Assembly (NCBI GenBank): GCA_002298915.1
Contig: DBML01000026.1
Span: 1 to 43,495 of the forward strand
Reading direction: 5' to 3'
Length of the DNA: 43,495 nt
Source of the DNA: Clostridium sp. UBA699
Lineage (GTDB): Bacteria > Bacillota > Clostridia > Clostridiales > Clostridiaceae
The position numbers and the translations under genes were made by a program. Below are positions 15,147 to 23,127 of this stretch, piece after piece; within the stretch, counting starts at the first letter, position 1; each line of letters opens with the position of its first letter. A model generated the notes under the pieces. The model was not told the origin of the DNA and ran no database searches. It saw nothing but the letters and a program-made list of their open reading frames with translations.

Positions 15147-16025
15147 GTGTCAAATATTAAAATTTATCTGCTAATGGTTTTATCTTGCTTTTTCTGGGGA
15201 GGAGCATTCATAGCGACTAAGCTTTCCACACCATACATACCTACCTTTACATTAACCTTATACAGATTTTCAATTGCTGCAATTATCCTGTATTTTCTAA
15301 TATTGCATAAAGAGAAAAAAGTTTACAAATTAACTAAAAAGGACATACCAGTTTTTTTAATAACCGGAATTATTGGCATGTTTGGTTATCATGTTTTATT
15401 TTTTTCATCACTTAGGCATACTACGGCAATAAATTCATCCTTGATATCAGCTTCAAATCCAATAATAACAACCTTGCTTTGCATTGCATTTCTAAAAGAT
15501 AAAGTAAATGCCAAAAGAATAGCCGGAATCATTCTTTCTTTCTTAGGTGTAATTTTAACCATATCTAATGCAAATTTAAAAGTATTTACCCAGCTAGCAT
15601 TCAACAAAGGTGATCTAATTATGCTCGCCGCAGTAATAGTATGGTCATGCTATCAAGTTTATAGCAAAACTATCATAAAAAACTATACCCCGATGTTGCT
15701 TATCTTTTATTCATTTGTTTTTTGTGACATATTTTTAATCCCTTTTGTTATTTATGAAAATCCATTGAGCTTTATCAATAAAATACCTTTATCTGCTCAC
15801 TTAGCAGTCATCTATATGGGGGTTTTCCCTTCTGTTGTAAGTTATGTTGTTCAACAGTACTCTATACAAAAACTAGGTCCTTCAAAAACTTCAATTTTTG
15901 TTAATTTGATTCCGATTTTTTCAATATCACTTTCCGTTTTAATACTCGGTGAGACCTTTACGTACATAAAGCTATTTACTGCATTATTAATAATAGCAGG
16001 GGTTTATATATGCCAAAAAAGCTAA
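15147..16025 (+). CDS. DMT superfamily (EamA-type) transporter
   Basis: An integral membrane protein of about 292 residues with roughly ten helices in two EamA repeats. The conserved start LMVLSCFFWGGAFIATK and the second-half YMGVFPSVVSYVVQQYSIQKLGPSKTS are typical of drug/metabolite exporters. GTG at 15147 follows a GGGGGG ribosome binding site; the upstream ATG (15111) would add a non-conserved leader. The substrate cannot be read from sequence. The gene sits in the AT-rich patch and ends 25 nt before a truncated yyaL start, an order that may have been brought from the donor. Confidence 0.88.
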   Translation: MSNIKIYLLMVLSCFFWGGAFIATKLSTPYIPTFTLTLYRFSIAAIILYFLILHKEKKVYKLTKKDIPVFLITGIIGMFGYHVLFFSSLRHTTAINSSLISASNPIITTLLCIAFLKDKVNAKRIAGIILSFLGVILTISNANLKVFTQLAFNKGDLIMLAAVIVWSCYQVYSKTIIKNYTPMLLIFYSFVFCDIFLIPFVIYENPLSFINKIPLSAHLAVIYMGVFPSVVSYVVQQYSIQKLGPSKTSIFVNLIPIFSISLSVLILGETFTYIKLFTALLIIAGVYICQKS

Positions 16026-16050
16026 ATGAAAAATGATAGAAGGTGATAAC

Positions 16051-16158
16051 ATGACTTCAAATTCAGGAAAAGTACCTAACCGCTTAGTTAATGAGAAATC
16101 TCCATATTTATTACAACATGCCTACAACCCGGTGATGAAATCATTGATATTTCATTGA
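16051..16158 (+). pseudogene. 5' fragment A of a yyaL-type (DUF255) gene
   Basis: It has a good start (AGAAGGTGATAAC then ATG) and encodes VPNRLVNEKSPYLLQHAYNP, the highly conserved N-terminus of YyaL/DUF255 thioredoxin-domain proteins. The homology ends after the codons for NPV (about 16134), and the frame stops at 16158. It differs at many bases from the second fragment at 17992, so it is not a simple duplication. The join leads into an unrelated ORF. Confidence 0.75.
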
Positions 16159-16529
16159 GTAAGAAAAAAGGAATTAATATAATTATTGAGAAACTAAATC
16201 AGATAGAATACGAACAAAAATGGGATATACCACCAAAAATTCTGTTAGGCTTATTTTATAAAGATTTGGCCAATAACCAAAAGTCAATAGAATACTTAAA
16301 ATCATTCGCAAAGCAACTGTATGAGCTTTCATTACAGATAAGTGATGCGAACGTTGGTAGTGACGTGATTTATGGTATTAATACCGCTGAAGATCATTTA
16401 GAAATTGCATTAGACCATTTAGATTCTAATATAACGATTAGATCTTTTCTTAGCAGATTCGAGGACTTGTTAAAACCCTTTCTCATATATGCAATCGAAT
16501 ACGAAAATTCAATCTACTTCAAAAGATAA
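16155..16529 (+). CDS. Truncated hypothetical ORF
   Basis: A 124-residue helical ORF with a TTG as first possible start and no ribosome binding site of its own. Its frame is open upstream into the yyaL fragment (encoding GDEIIDISLSKKKG). This implies that the true 5' end was lost when it was joined to that fragment near 16131. The visible part (PPKILLGLFYKDLANNQKSI, DHLEIALDHLDSN) shows no recognised domain. It may be a dead remnant or be read from a new start. Low confidence as a functional gene. Confidence 0.4.
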   Translation: MSKKKGINIIIEKLNQIEYEQKWDIPPKILLGLFYKDLANNQKSIEYLKSFAKQLYELSLQISDANVGSDVIYGINTAEDHLEIALDHLDSNITIRSFLSRFEDLLKPFLIYAIEYENSIYFKR

Positions 16530-16641
16530 TAGGTTGATTTATTTATTCATAATTAGTTCGGATTTTTCTTATGTGATGGGTAATTGTAGGAAATTGCTTC
16601 GCAAGGATTATTTATATGAGCTGTAAAATGGAGATGAATAT

Positions 16642-17727
16642 ATGGAAATTCATGAGATGGTAAAAAAACTTCAGGGTGTTATGAACCTTGATTTTGATGA
16701 AAGAGCTATTATATTTAAAAAATATCGAGATATTCTTAAATCAGAAATATGTACAAACCCTTCAAATATTGAAGCTTTTTGTCTAATGGCTATGATAACT
16801 TGTGAGTTGAGGGAAGATACTGAAGAATCAATTAAAATATTAGAAGAATGCTATTTGAAAAATCAATCAAAATTTTCGGATGAAAGTTTTGCACTATGGG
16901 CTACTGATATGGCTTATTTTCTGCTTGAGGAACAGCGTGAAGAGGATAGTGAGAAAAGGGCGGTCCTCCTACTCTCCCAAGCTATCACTCGAAATTCAAA
17001 TTATGCAAGCACATATTATGCTTATGGTAAAGTCTACTTTGGAAAAAAAGACTTTACGAAGGCATCAGTACTATTTCGTAAAGCATTCGAGCTTTCTGCA
17101 AAGAAGTCATATAAATATTGTGAGGCAGTTAGTTTAATAGCACATTCTAATCAAAATGAGGGTATTGCATTGTTAAAGTCAATATATTCATATCCATTTG
17201 AAAATGAAGAAGTAGATGTGAGAATAGCTTTTACACTAGGTCGCGAATTGGCGATAAATGGCAATGAGGATGAAGCAAAAAAGATAGCCCAAATATTATT
17301 GGAAACGGATTATGAAGAGTTTGATATCGAAAGGGATGAAATGGCTGATTTTATATTTATATTAAGAGATTATAAAACCTGCATTGAATTATATGATAAA
17401 TATCATTTTTATGAAGATAGCAATTGGCTTAAAAAGTACTTTTATTCTTTAAAACAAACTGGACAGATAAGTATGGCTGAAAAAAAGTTGGAAGAAATCA
17501 TTGAGAAAATTGGAAAAGACATTAATGAGGAGTATTCTGACGATTGGGAAAGTTATGAGGAGTATATAGATTATATTTTTTCTCAAACTAAACGATTAAA
17601 AGATATTAGAGAAGAATATGACAAAGTTTTTACTCACTCAACTGAAATATTGCCAGATGTTTACTATGATATATTTTATGAATGCTACTATATTTACTGT
17701 CCGAGGCACTATCTAATAGAGTCATGA
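16642..17727 (+). CDS. TPR-like repeat protein
   Basis: A 361-residue soluble protein built of helix pairs. Segments such as YASTYYAYGKVYFGKKDFTKASVLFRKAFELS fit a tetratricopeptide repeat, with weaker repeats on either side. The C-terminal third is acidic and aromatic (EEYSDDWESYEEYIDYIF). It probably acts as a protein-binding scaffold; the partner is unknown. GGAGATG lies upstream of the ATG. It is AT-rich like the rest of the patch and followed by a terminator at 17889. No neighbouring enzyme suggests a defence or toxin system. Confidence 0.75.
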   Translation: MEIHEMVKKLQGVMNLDFDERAIIFKKYRDILKSEICTNPSNIEAFCLMAMITCELREDTEESIKILEECYLKNQSKFSDESFALWATDMAYFLLEEQREEDSEKRAVLLLSQAITRNSNYASTYYAYGKVYFGKKDFTKASVLFRKAFELSAKKSYKYCEAVSLIAHSNQNEGIALLKSIYSYPFENEEVDVRIAFTLGRELAINGNEDEAKKIAQILLETDYEEFDIERDEMADFIFILRDYKTCIELYDKYHFYEDSNWLKKYFYSLKQTGQISMAEKKLEEIIEKIGKDINEEYSDDWESYEEYIDYIFSQTKRLKDIREEYDKVFTHSTEILPDVYYDIFYECYYIYCPRHYLIES

Positions 17728-17888
17728 TAAACTGAATTGATTCGAATTCTTCAAATATGGTTCGTGATTATATGACTGATAAAAACGAAGAGTTACAGAA
17801 AAATGCAAACTAAATTGAATAGATAGGAATACATGTTCGGATTCGAAAAAATTGGTAACTGTAAATCAAAATGTTCGAGAAAGAAAAA

Positions 17889-17917
17889 GAGTCGGAAACT
17901 TATCCGACTCACTTTTA
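17889..17917 (+). terminator. Intrinsic terminator after the TPR gene
   Basis: GAGTCGGA (17889-17896) pairs with TCCGACTC (17903-17910), followed by a short T-rich run. The 17728-17991 gap otherwise holds only the next promoter. Confidence 0.7.
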
Positions 17918-17944
17918 TGTTCAGGGACTTAAAGCAAATGTTCA

Positions 17945-17953
17945 TGCTATAAT
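17945..17953 (+). promoter_or_regulatory. Extended -10 promoter before yyaL fragment B
   Basis: TGC-TATAAT (17945-17953) forms an extended -10; no good -35 is present. It is followed by GGAAGAGGAGGTGATCTC ahead of the ATG at 17992. Confidence 0.5.
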
Positions 17954-17991
17954 GTTCTTAATATTCAATATAAGGAAGAGGAGGTGATCTC

Positions 17992-18153
17992 ATGAACTTA
18001 AACAACATGCCTAATAGACTGAGTAAGGAAAAATCTCCGTATCTGCTTCAACATGCCTACAATCCTGTTAACTGGTATCCTTGGGGTGAAGAAGCATTTA
18101 CACTGGCTAAGACTGAAAACAAACCTATATTCTTGTCTATTGGGTATAGCTGA
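17992..18153 (+). pseudogene. 5' fragment B of yyaL, cut off by a 20-nt insertion
   Basis: Encodes the conserved DUF255 N-terminus (RLSKEKSPYLLQHAYNPVNW, then KPIFLSIGYS) and stops at TGA immediately after IGYS (18151-18153). Normal family members continue IGYS-TCHWCHVME. Here the codons for TCHWCHVME resume at 18171 in another frame, after a 20-nt insertion (18151-18170) that adds stop codons. The promoter and ribosome binding site are intact, but the protein cannot be completed. Confidence 0.82.
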
Positions 18154-18191
18154 ATTAGTTCACGAAAAACACATGTCATTGGTGCCACGTT

Positions 18192-20060
18192 ATGGAGAAG
18201 GAATCGTTCGAGGATCCGGAGGTGGCAGAGATTCTCAACAGAAGCTTTGTCTCTGTAAAGGTTGACCGGGAAGAAAGGCCGGACATAGACAGCATCTACA
18301 TGGCCTACTGCCAGGCTATGACGGGAAGCGGAGGCTGGCCGCTTTCAATATTCATGACGCCGGACAGGAAACCTTTCTTTTCAGGGTCTTACTTCCCTAA
18401 GCACAGCAGATTCGGGAGACCGGGCCTTGCAGAAATACTTCTCGAAATAGAGAGGCTCTGGAATACAGACAGGAATCGCCTTGAGGAAGCAAGCAGCAAA
18501 CTCCACGGAGAGATGGCGAAGATAAAGCAGGGCGGCACGCAGGGGGAAGTGAAGGGCGATGTTGTCCAATCAGCCTTCCGCATGCTCAAGGAGCATTATG
18601 AAAGCAACTTCGGAGGTTTTTCGGAAAGGCCCAAATTCCCCGCGCCCCACAACCTGCTTTTCCTCATGAGGTACTTCCATGTCAACGGGGATGCTGAAGC
18701 TCTTGATATGGTAGAGAACACCATTACGAGCATGTACAGAGGGGGCATATTCGACCATATAGGCTTCGGGTTCTCAAGGTACTCTACTGATCCGATGTGG
18801 CTGGTGCCGCATTTCGAAAAGATGCTTTACGACAACGCCCTGCTAGCAATTGTGTACACCGAGGCATTCCAGCTAACCGGCAGGGAGCTTTTCAGGGAGA
18901 TAGCGCAAAAGGTTCTGGAATACGTTTTGAGGGACATGAAGGGGGCCGATGGAGGATTCTGCTCAGCTGAGGACGCAGACACGGAAGGGGAGGAAGGCAG
19001 GTTCTACATATGGAACAGGGAGGAGATGAGCGCGATCCTCGGCGAAGAGGATGCAGGGATATTCTCCGAGTACTACGGCATTACTCCGGCTGGCAACTTT
19101 GAGGGCAAAAGCATCCCCAACCTGTTGAAGGCGGACCTTGAAATGGCAAGGAGAAATCCGAAGCTGGAGGAGATGAGGCAAAAGCTTTTTGAAGCCAGGG
19201 AAAAAAGGGTGAGGCCCTTCAGGGATGACAAGGTTCTCACGGCCTGGAACGGACTAATGATCGCAGCTCTGTTCTTTGCAGGGAGGGTTTTCAGAGAAAG
19301 CAAATACGAAGAGGCAGCTGAAGAGGCAGCAAATTTCCTGAGTTCGAGGCTGAAAAGAGAGGACGGAAGGCTTCTCGCCAGGTACAGGGACGGTGAAGCA
19401 TCAAACCTGGGGCTCCTTGACGACTATGCTTTCCTTACATGGGGCATGCTGGAAGCATATGAGGCAACCTTCGAGATATCATATCTCGAAGAGGCAATCA
19501 GGCTCACGGACAGCATGATCGAGATTTTCTGGGACGAAGGCGATAAGGGGTTCTTCATGACAGGCAGTGACGGTGAGGAGCTCATACTGAGGCCGAAGGA
19601 GTTCTATGACGGAGCGCTTCCTTCAGGTAATTCGGCAGCAGCTATGAACATGGCGAGGCTTGACCGTCTTACCGGCAGCGGGAGGTACGAAGGATACATC
19701 GGCAGGCTGTTCGGTTCAGCGTCAGCGGTTATGAATTCGAGCCCATTCGCCTGCACCTATCTGATGAGCGCCTATACGGTTTACAGCAATCCAGCCCTGG
19801 AAATCACGATTGCAGGCCAAAGGGGCGACCCAGTTGCTGAGGATATGATAAGGGCTTTCAGCGAAAGCTACCAGCCTTTTGCATCGGTCCTGTTCAACGA
19901 CGGGAGCGGCAGGATCGAAGAGGTCGCACCGAGGGTACAAGGTCAGTCGAGGAAAGCTGGCAGGGCAGCTGCGTATGTATGCAGGAATTTCAGCTGCAGT
20001 CCTCCTGCATTTGATCCGGAACAGCTCAGAAAGCTCATTTCGCTGGAGAGCAACCCTTGA
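18192..20060 (+). CDS. YyaL-type (DUF255) protein body, N-terminus disconnected
   Basis: A 622-residue frame with the GC-rich codon use of the chromosome. It contains VKVDREERPDIDSIYM, GGWPLSIFMTPD, the glycosidase-like all-alpha region with LVPHFEKMLYDNALL and VLTAWNGLMIAAL, and GNSAAAMN. These identify the YyaL/spermatogenesis-associated-20-like family. The CHWC thioredoxin-like motif is encoded just upstream (18174-18188) but lies before the first ATG, and no ribosome binding site precedes 18192. Together with the fragment at 17992 this is one gene broken near its 5' end. It is probably a recent pseudogene, since the body is undamaged; a sequencing or assembly error seems less likely because the inserted 20 nt is unrelated to the family. 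Confidence 0.8.
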   Translation: MEKESFEDPEVAEILNRSFVSVKVDREERPDIDSIYMAYCQAMTGSGGWPLSIFMTPDRKPFFSGSYFPKHSRFGRPGLAEILLEIERLWNTDRNRLEEASSKLHGEMAKIKQGGTQGEVKGDVVQSAFRMLKEHYESNFGGFSERPKFPAPHNLLFLMRYFHVNGDAEALDMVENTITSMYRGGIFDHIGFGFSRYSTDPMWLVPHFEKMLYDNALLAIVYTEAFQLTGRELFREIAQKVLEYVLRDMKGADGGFCSAEDADTEGEEGRFYIWNREEMSAILGEEDAGIFSEYYGITPAGNFEGKSIPNLLKADLEMARRNPKLEEMRQKLFEAREKRVRPFRDDKVLTAWNGLMIAALFFAGRVFRESKYEEAAEEAANFLSSRLKREDGRLLARYRDGEASNLGLLDDYAFLTWGMLEAYEATFEISYLEEAIRLTDSMIEIFWDEGDKGFFMTGSDGEELILRPKEFYDGALPSGNSAAAMNMARLDRLTGSGRYEGYIGRLFGSASAVMNSSPFACTYLMSAYTVYSNPALEITIAGQRGDPVAEDMIRAFSESYQPFASVLFNDGSGRIEEVAPRVQGQSRKAGRAAAYVCRNFSCSPPAFDPEQLRKLISLESNP

Positions 20061-20140
20061 AAGAAGGGATTTTAGAAGCTTGTGTTGAATTATAAAAGTG
20101 ACAAAAAACGATTGCTTAATAGCGGAAAGTTGGGATATTC

Positions 20141-20491
20141 ATGATTTGTTCAAATTGCGGTGCGCTCGTCAACGAGCAAAATACGGTATGCTGGAGATGC
20201 GGCAAATCCGTATCAGGAAGGGGCTATGCGGGAAGCGAGACAGATCCCGGGCAGAACAGGAGCATAGTCACGACTGGCGACTGGATACTGTCGATCCTGC
20301 TCCTGGCTGTTCCCATAGTCCAGATTGTGGTGCCTTTTGTTTGGGCTTTCAGCAGTTCTACTCCTCTGAGCAAGAAGAACTTCGGCAAGGCGATACTCAT
20401 TCTCTGGGGCATATCTCTCGTCTTCGTGATCATCTTCTGGGGATCAATAATGGCGCTGCTGGCTTCCTATTCTGGCGGAGCATTATTATAA
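20141..20491 (+). CDS. Zinc-ribbon membrane protein
   Basis: A 116-residue protein with an N-terminal zinc ribbon, C-SN-C (residues 3-6) and C-WR-C (17-20). It is followed by two membrane helices, WILSILLLAVPIVQIVVPFVWAF and AILILWGISLVFVIIFWGSIM, separated by LSKKNFGK. Such proteins are widespread and uncharacterised in Clostridia. The ribosome binding site is weak. A terminator that also serves yaaA follows. Confidence 0.78.
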   Translation: MICSNCGALVNEQNTVCWRCGKSVSGRGYAGSETDPGQNRSIVTTGDWILSILLLAVPIVQIVVPFVWAFSSSTPLSKKNFGKAILILWGISLVFVIIFWGSIMALLASYSGGALL

Positions 20492-20511
20492 AACATTCGA
20501 ATTTGAACTTT

Positions 20512-20540
20512 AAAAGGGGCTCCAACCGGAGCCCCTTTAT
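20512..20540. terminator. Bidirectional terminator between the zinc-ribbon gene and yaaA
   Basis: AAAGGGGCTCC pairs with GGAGCCCCTTT around AACC; T runs on both strands serve both convergent genes. Confidence 0.85.
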
Positions 20541-20544
20541 CATA

Positions 20545-21318
20545 TCAGTATTCCTTTCTCAGGAAAACAAATTCATCTTTTGAAGACAGCCTACTGTCGA
20601 AAGAGTACCCTTCGGTATCGAAATCCTTTATCAGCTCCGGCCGGTCAATTGCGTTTTCGGCGATGAACCTGGCCATCATTCCTCGTGCCCGTTTTGCGTA
20701 GACCATTACAATCCTGTAATCCCCCCGGCTGTAGTCCTTGAATACCGCCGTGACTACCCTTGCCTTCAGCCTGCTCCTGTCTATAGCGGAGGAGTACTCG
20801 CTGGAAGCCAGGTTGACAAGCGTTCCGACCTCCTGCTTTTCCAGTTCAGCGTTGAGGTGTTCCGTTACCTTCTCCTTCCAGTAGGAATAGAGATCCCTGC
20901 CCGAAGGGTTTTCGAGCTTTATGCCCATCTCGAGGCGGTAAGGGTGTATTAGATCAAGGGGCCTCAGAACCCCGTAAAGCCCCGATATTATCCTCAGGTG
21001 ATCCTGCGCGAAAAGCAGTGCTTTCTCGTCAAGCGTTGCCGCATCAAGACCCTGGTATACCGCCCCGGCATAGGCGAACACAGCCTGCTTGGAATCAGAA
21101 GCGCTGTGCTTTGATTTCCATTTTGAATATCTCTCGAAGTTCACCTCGGCAAGCGTGCCGTTAATCTTCATAAGCCTTTCTAGGTCAGGAGGGGAATATT
21201 TCCGTAGTTCGTCGATGAGAACAGCTGCTTCCCTTGTAAAGACCGGCTCGGTAAAAGCAATGCCGGATGGCTTATTGCCCATGTCCAAAGTTTTTGCAGG
21301 AGACAGTATCGAAATCAT
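20545..21318 (-). CDS. yaaA: YaaA family peroxide stress protein
   Basis: A 257-residue cytoplasmic DUF328 protein. The conserved starts ISPAKTLD, VYQGLDA, GLYGVLRPLDLIHPYRLEMG, NLASSEYSSAI and VYAKRARGMMARFI are all present. In E. coli YaaA lowers free iron and limits DNA damage during peroxide stress; the same role is inferred here. The start has GAGAGGTGAT upstream. It is convergent with the zinc-ribbon gene and divergent from the sigma-54 trsS promoter region. Confidence 0.94.
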   Translation of the reverse strand: MISILSPAKTLDMGNKPSGIAFTEPVFTREAAVLIDELRKYSPPDLERLMKINGTLAEVNFERYSKWKSKHSASDSKQAVFAYAGAVYQGLDAATLDEKALLFAQDHLRIISGLYGVLRPLDLIHPYRLEMGIKLENPSGRDLYSYWKEKVTEHLNAELEKQEVGTLVNLASSEYSSAIDRSRLKARVVTAVFKDYSRGDYRIVMVYAKRARGMMARFIAENAIDRPELIKDFDTEGYSFDSRLSSKDEFVFLRKEY

Positions 21319-21379
21319 ATATCATCACCTCTCAGGAATAGGTTAGCATACCTGGAGGTGAATATCAATCGGCCTGGAA

Positions 21380-21446
21380 GTATCAAAAAAATACACAGTA
21401 TCATTTTGATACGTTATATTTTCGTTGCTTAGTCCAGATTTGATAC
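21380..21446 (+). promoter_or_regulatory. Upstream activating sites (three 15-bp palindromes) for trsS
   Basis: Three copies of GTATCA-N3-TGATAC: 21380-21394 (right half degenerate, AAATAC), 21398-21412 (perfect, GTATCA-TTT-TGATAC) and 21432-21446 (left half degenerate, GTCCAG). The centres are 18 and 34 bp apart. They end 53 bp before the -24 box, where a sigma-54 activator would bind. The same set, with the same spacing, precedes the second operon at 23009. Confidence 0.82.
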
Positions 21447-21497
21447 AGTGTTAATTTCTATCATGCCTGCAAAGCCTATTCATAAGGCACTTGGGCG

Positions 21498-21514
21498 TTG
21501 GCACGATTTGTGCT
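21498..21514 (+). promoter_or_regulatory. Sigma-54 (-24/-12) promoter of trsS
   Basis: TTGGCAC-GATTT-GTGCT: the invariant GG (21500-21501) and GC (21512-21513) are exactly 10 bp apart. The start is expected near 21525. Confidence 0.88.
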
Positions 21515-21531
21515 TGTTAAATATTCTGAGA

Positions 21532-21575
21532 CATCATGCCGCAGCGAGGCTCGGCCTACTAGCTCCGGCATGATG
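21532..21575 (+). promoter_or_regulatory. Structured leader hairpin before trsS
   Basis: CATCATGCCG (21532-21541) and CGGCATGATG (21566-21575) form a perfect 10-bp stem beginning ~8 nt after the predicted start. A small AGGC-TCG-GCCT hairpin sits in the loop. There is no T tract after it, so it is not a terminator. It could be a cis-regulatory RNA or a stability element. Confidence 0.6.
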
Positions 21576-21602
21576 CTTGAAGGAAAGGAATGAGGAGCTG
21601 TC

Positions 21603-22964
21603 ATGAGTGAGTCTGGAAACGTGATCCGTAAGACTGAGAGCCTTTGCCCGGTTTGCCTGAAAAAAATACCGGCGCGGCATGTACTGATAAATGAGGACAT
21701 ATACATGGAGAAGACATGCGAAGAGCACGGGGATTTTTCAGCAGTAATCTGGAGGGGGCAGGAGGAGCCCTGCTATTCGTCCTGGAAGAAGGAGAAATGG
21801 CCTGTAAGTCATCAAAATAAGCTTGCAGCGACTGACAGGGGATGCCCTTATGACTGCGGGCTTTGCGCAGACCATAAGCAGCAGACATGCTGCGTGCTTC
21901 TGGAGGTTACCCAGCGCTGCAACTTGAATTGCAGCTTCTGCTTTGCAAGCAGCGGAGGTGAAGCCGAAGACCCGTCGCTCGACAGGATCAGGGAATGGCT
22001 CGAGATTCTCGTCGAAGCCGGCAAACCCTTCGTCCATATATCGGGCGGAGAACCGACGGTCAGGAATGATTTGCCCGAAATAGTAAGGATGATAAGTGAT
22101 ATGGGCTTCCCGTATATACAGCTGAATACTAACGGGATAAGGCTTTCGCAGGAGCCCGGGTATGCTAAAAAGCTCAAGGAGGCTGGATTGTCATCAGTCT
22201 TTATGCAGTTTGACGGAACAAAGGATGACATATACCGCCAGCTCAGGGGACGCAATCTTTTTGCTGAAAAAGAGGCTGCCATTAAAAACTGCGGTGAAAG
22301 CGATCTCGGGATCGTGCTTGTGCCTACGATAGTTCCGGGAGTCAATGCCGACAACATCGGGGAGATAGTGCAGTATGGATTGTCAAAATCGCCTGATGTC
22401 AGGGGGATACACTTTCAGCCTGTCAGCTATTTTGGAAGGTATCCTGAAGCCCCTTTGGATTCTCAGCGCATCACCCTGCCTGAGGTGCTCAGGGGAATCG
22501 AAGTTCAGACTGGAGGAATCGTGAAGGCTGAGAACTTTGCGCCATCAGGCTGCGACCATGCGCGATGCGGTTTCCACGGGGACTTTGTGGTTATGCCCGA
22601 CGGAAGCGCCAAAAACCTGACCGTCAAAAAGAATCAGGGCTGCAGCTGCAGCAAAGCTGAATCTTCCGGAGTTGAAAAGAACAGGAATTTCGTTAAAAGA
22701 AGATGGGTAAGGGACAGCTCCAAGAGCAACCTTAGCATAAGTAAGCCCGCACAGAAAATGGACGAGCTGGACATCTTCCTGGATCGCCTCAAGTCCCACG
22801 GCTTCACTATCACCGGAATGGCCTTCCAGGATTGCTGGAACATCGACCTTGAGAGGCTTCAGGAGTGCAGCCTTCATGTGCTGAGCCCCGATGGGAGGAT
22901 CATCCCTTTCTGCGCATACAATATAACAAGCACCGAGGGCGAATCGCTGTACAGGGGAGTTTAG
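21603..22964 (+). CDS. TrsS-like two-domain radical SAM protein
   Basis: A 453-residue protein. Residues 1-60 form an N-terminal domain with two CxxC-like pairs (CPVC, then CEEHGDF) and IWRGQ. The radical SAM core has the cluster motif C-NLN-C-SF-C and the glycine-rich HISGGEP. The C-terminal part ends HVLSPDGRIIPFCAYN...LYRGV. The whole arrangement matches the TrsS (radical SAM (seleno)protein) family, relatives of the Tes/MoaA-like archaeal enzymes. No in-frame TGA is used, so this copy is a cysteine form. AGGAG precedes the ATG. It is a single-gene unit behind its own sigma-54 promoter. Substrate unknown; the shared activator sites link it to the molybdenum operon. Confidence 0.82.
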   Translation: MSESGNVIRKTESLCPVCLKKIPARHVLINEDIYMEKTCEEHGDFSAVIWRGQEEPCYSSWKKEKWPVSHQNKLAATDRGCPYDCGLCADHKQQTCCVLLEVTQRCNLNCSFCFASSGGEAEDPSLDRIREWLEILVEAGKPFVHISGGEPTVRNDLPEIVRMISDMGFPYIQLNTNGIRLSQEPGYAKKLKEAGLSSVFMQFDGTKDDIYRQLRGRNLFAEKEAAIKNCGESDLGIVLVPTIVPGVNADNIGEIVQYGLSKSPDVRGIHFQPVSYFGRYPEAPLDSQRITLPEVLRGIEVQTGGIVKAENFAPSGCDHARCGFHGDFVVMPDGSAKNLTVKKNQGCSCSKAESSGVEKNRNFVKRRWVRDSSKSNLSISKPAQKMDELDIFLDRLKSHGFTITGMAFQDCWNIDLERLQECSLHVLSPDGRIIPFCAYNITSTEGESLYRGV

Positions 22965-23008
22965 GACGGCAGATAATCACGCGGGGCTGGAGATGGGTCC
23001 GTTCTTCT

Positions 23009-23075
23009 GTATCAAAATGTGACGAAGTAGCAATTTGATACAGCTCTACAAGGAGCCACAGTCCAATTTTGATAC
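23009..23075 (+). promoter_or_regulatory. Upstream activating sites (three 15-bp palindromes) for the molybdenum operon
   Basis: Sites at 23009-23023 (GTATCA-AAA-TGTGAC), 23027-23041 (GTAGCA-ATT-TGATAC) and 23061-23075 (GTCCAA-TTT-TGATAC). The centre spacings are 18 and 34 bp, identical to those before trsS, and the last site is 54 bp from the -24 box. The degenerate half lies on the same side in each corresponding site. Confidence 0.82.
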
Positions 23076-23127
23076 AAAGTTATTCTTTCAATACACTAGG
23101 CTCGTTGGAAATGCAAGCGCAGCCGCT

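Larger units (their letters stand above)
14280..18170. mobile_element. AT-rich foreign patch inserted at the 5' end of a yyaL gene
   Basis: Base and codon use change sharply to AT-rich from about 14300 and return to the local GC-rich, AGG-using pattern by about 18190. The patch holds a hypothetical gene, a DMT transporter, a broken small ORF and a TPR gene. It also contains two non-identical 5' fragments of yyaL-type genes (16051 and 17992). No integrase or transposase, and no terminal repeat, was seen. It looks like DNA acquired by recombination rather than an intact element. Confidence 0.65.

Noticed and set aside
18151..18153. TGA in yyaL as a selenocysteine codon
   Set aside because: The residues after the TGA do not continue the family in that frame; homology resumes in a different frame after 20 nt.
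14280..18170. Intact integrative element or prophage
   Set aside because: No integrase, transposase, phage structural gene or terminal repeat was found in the AT-rich patch.
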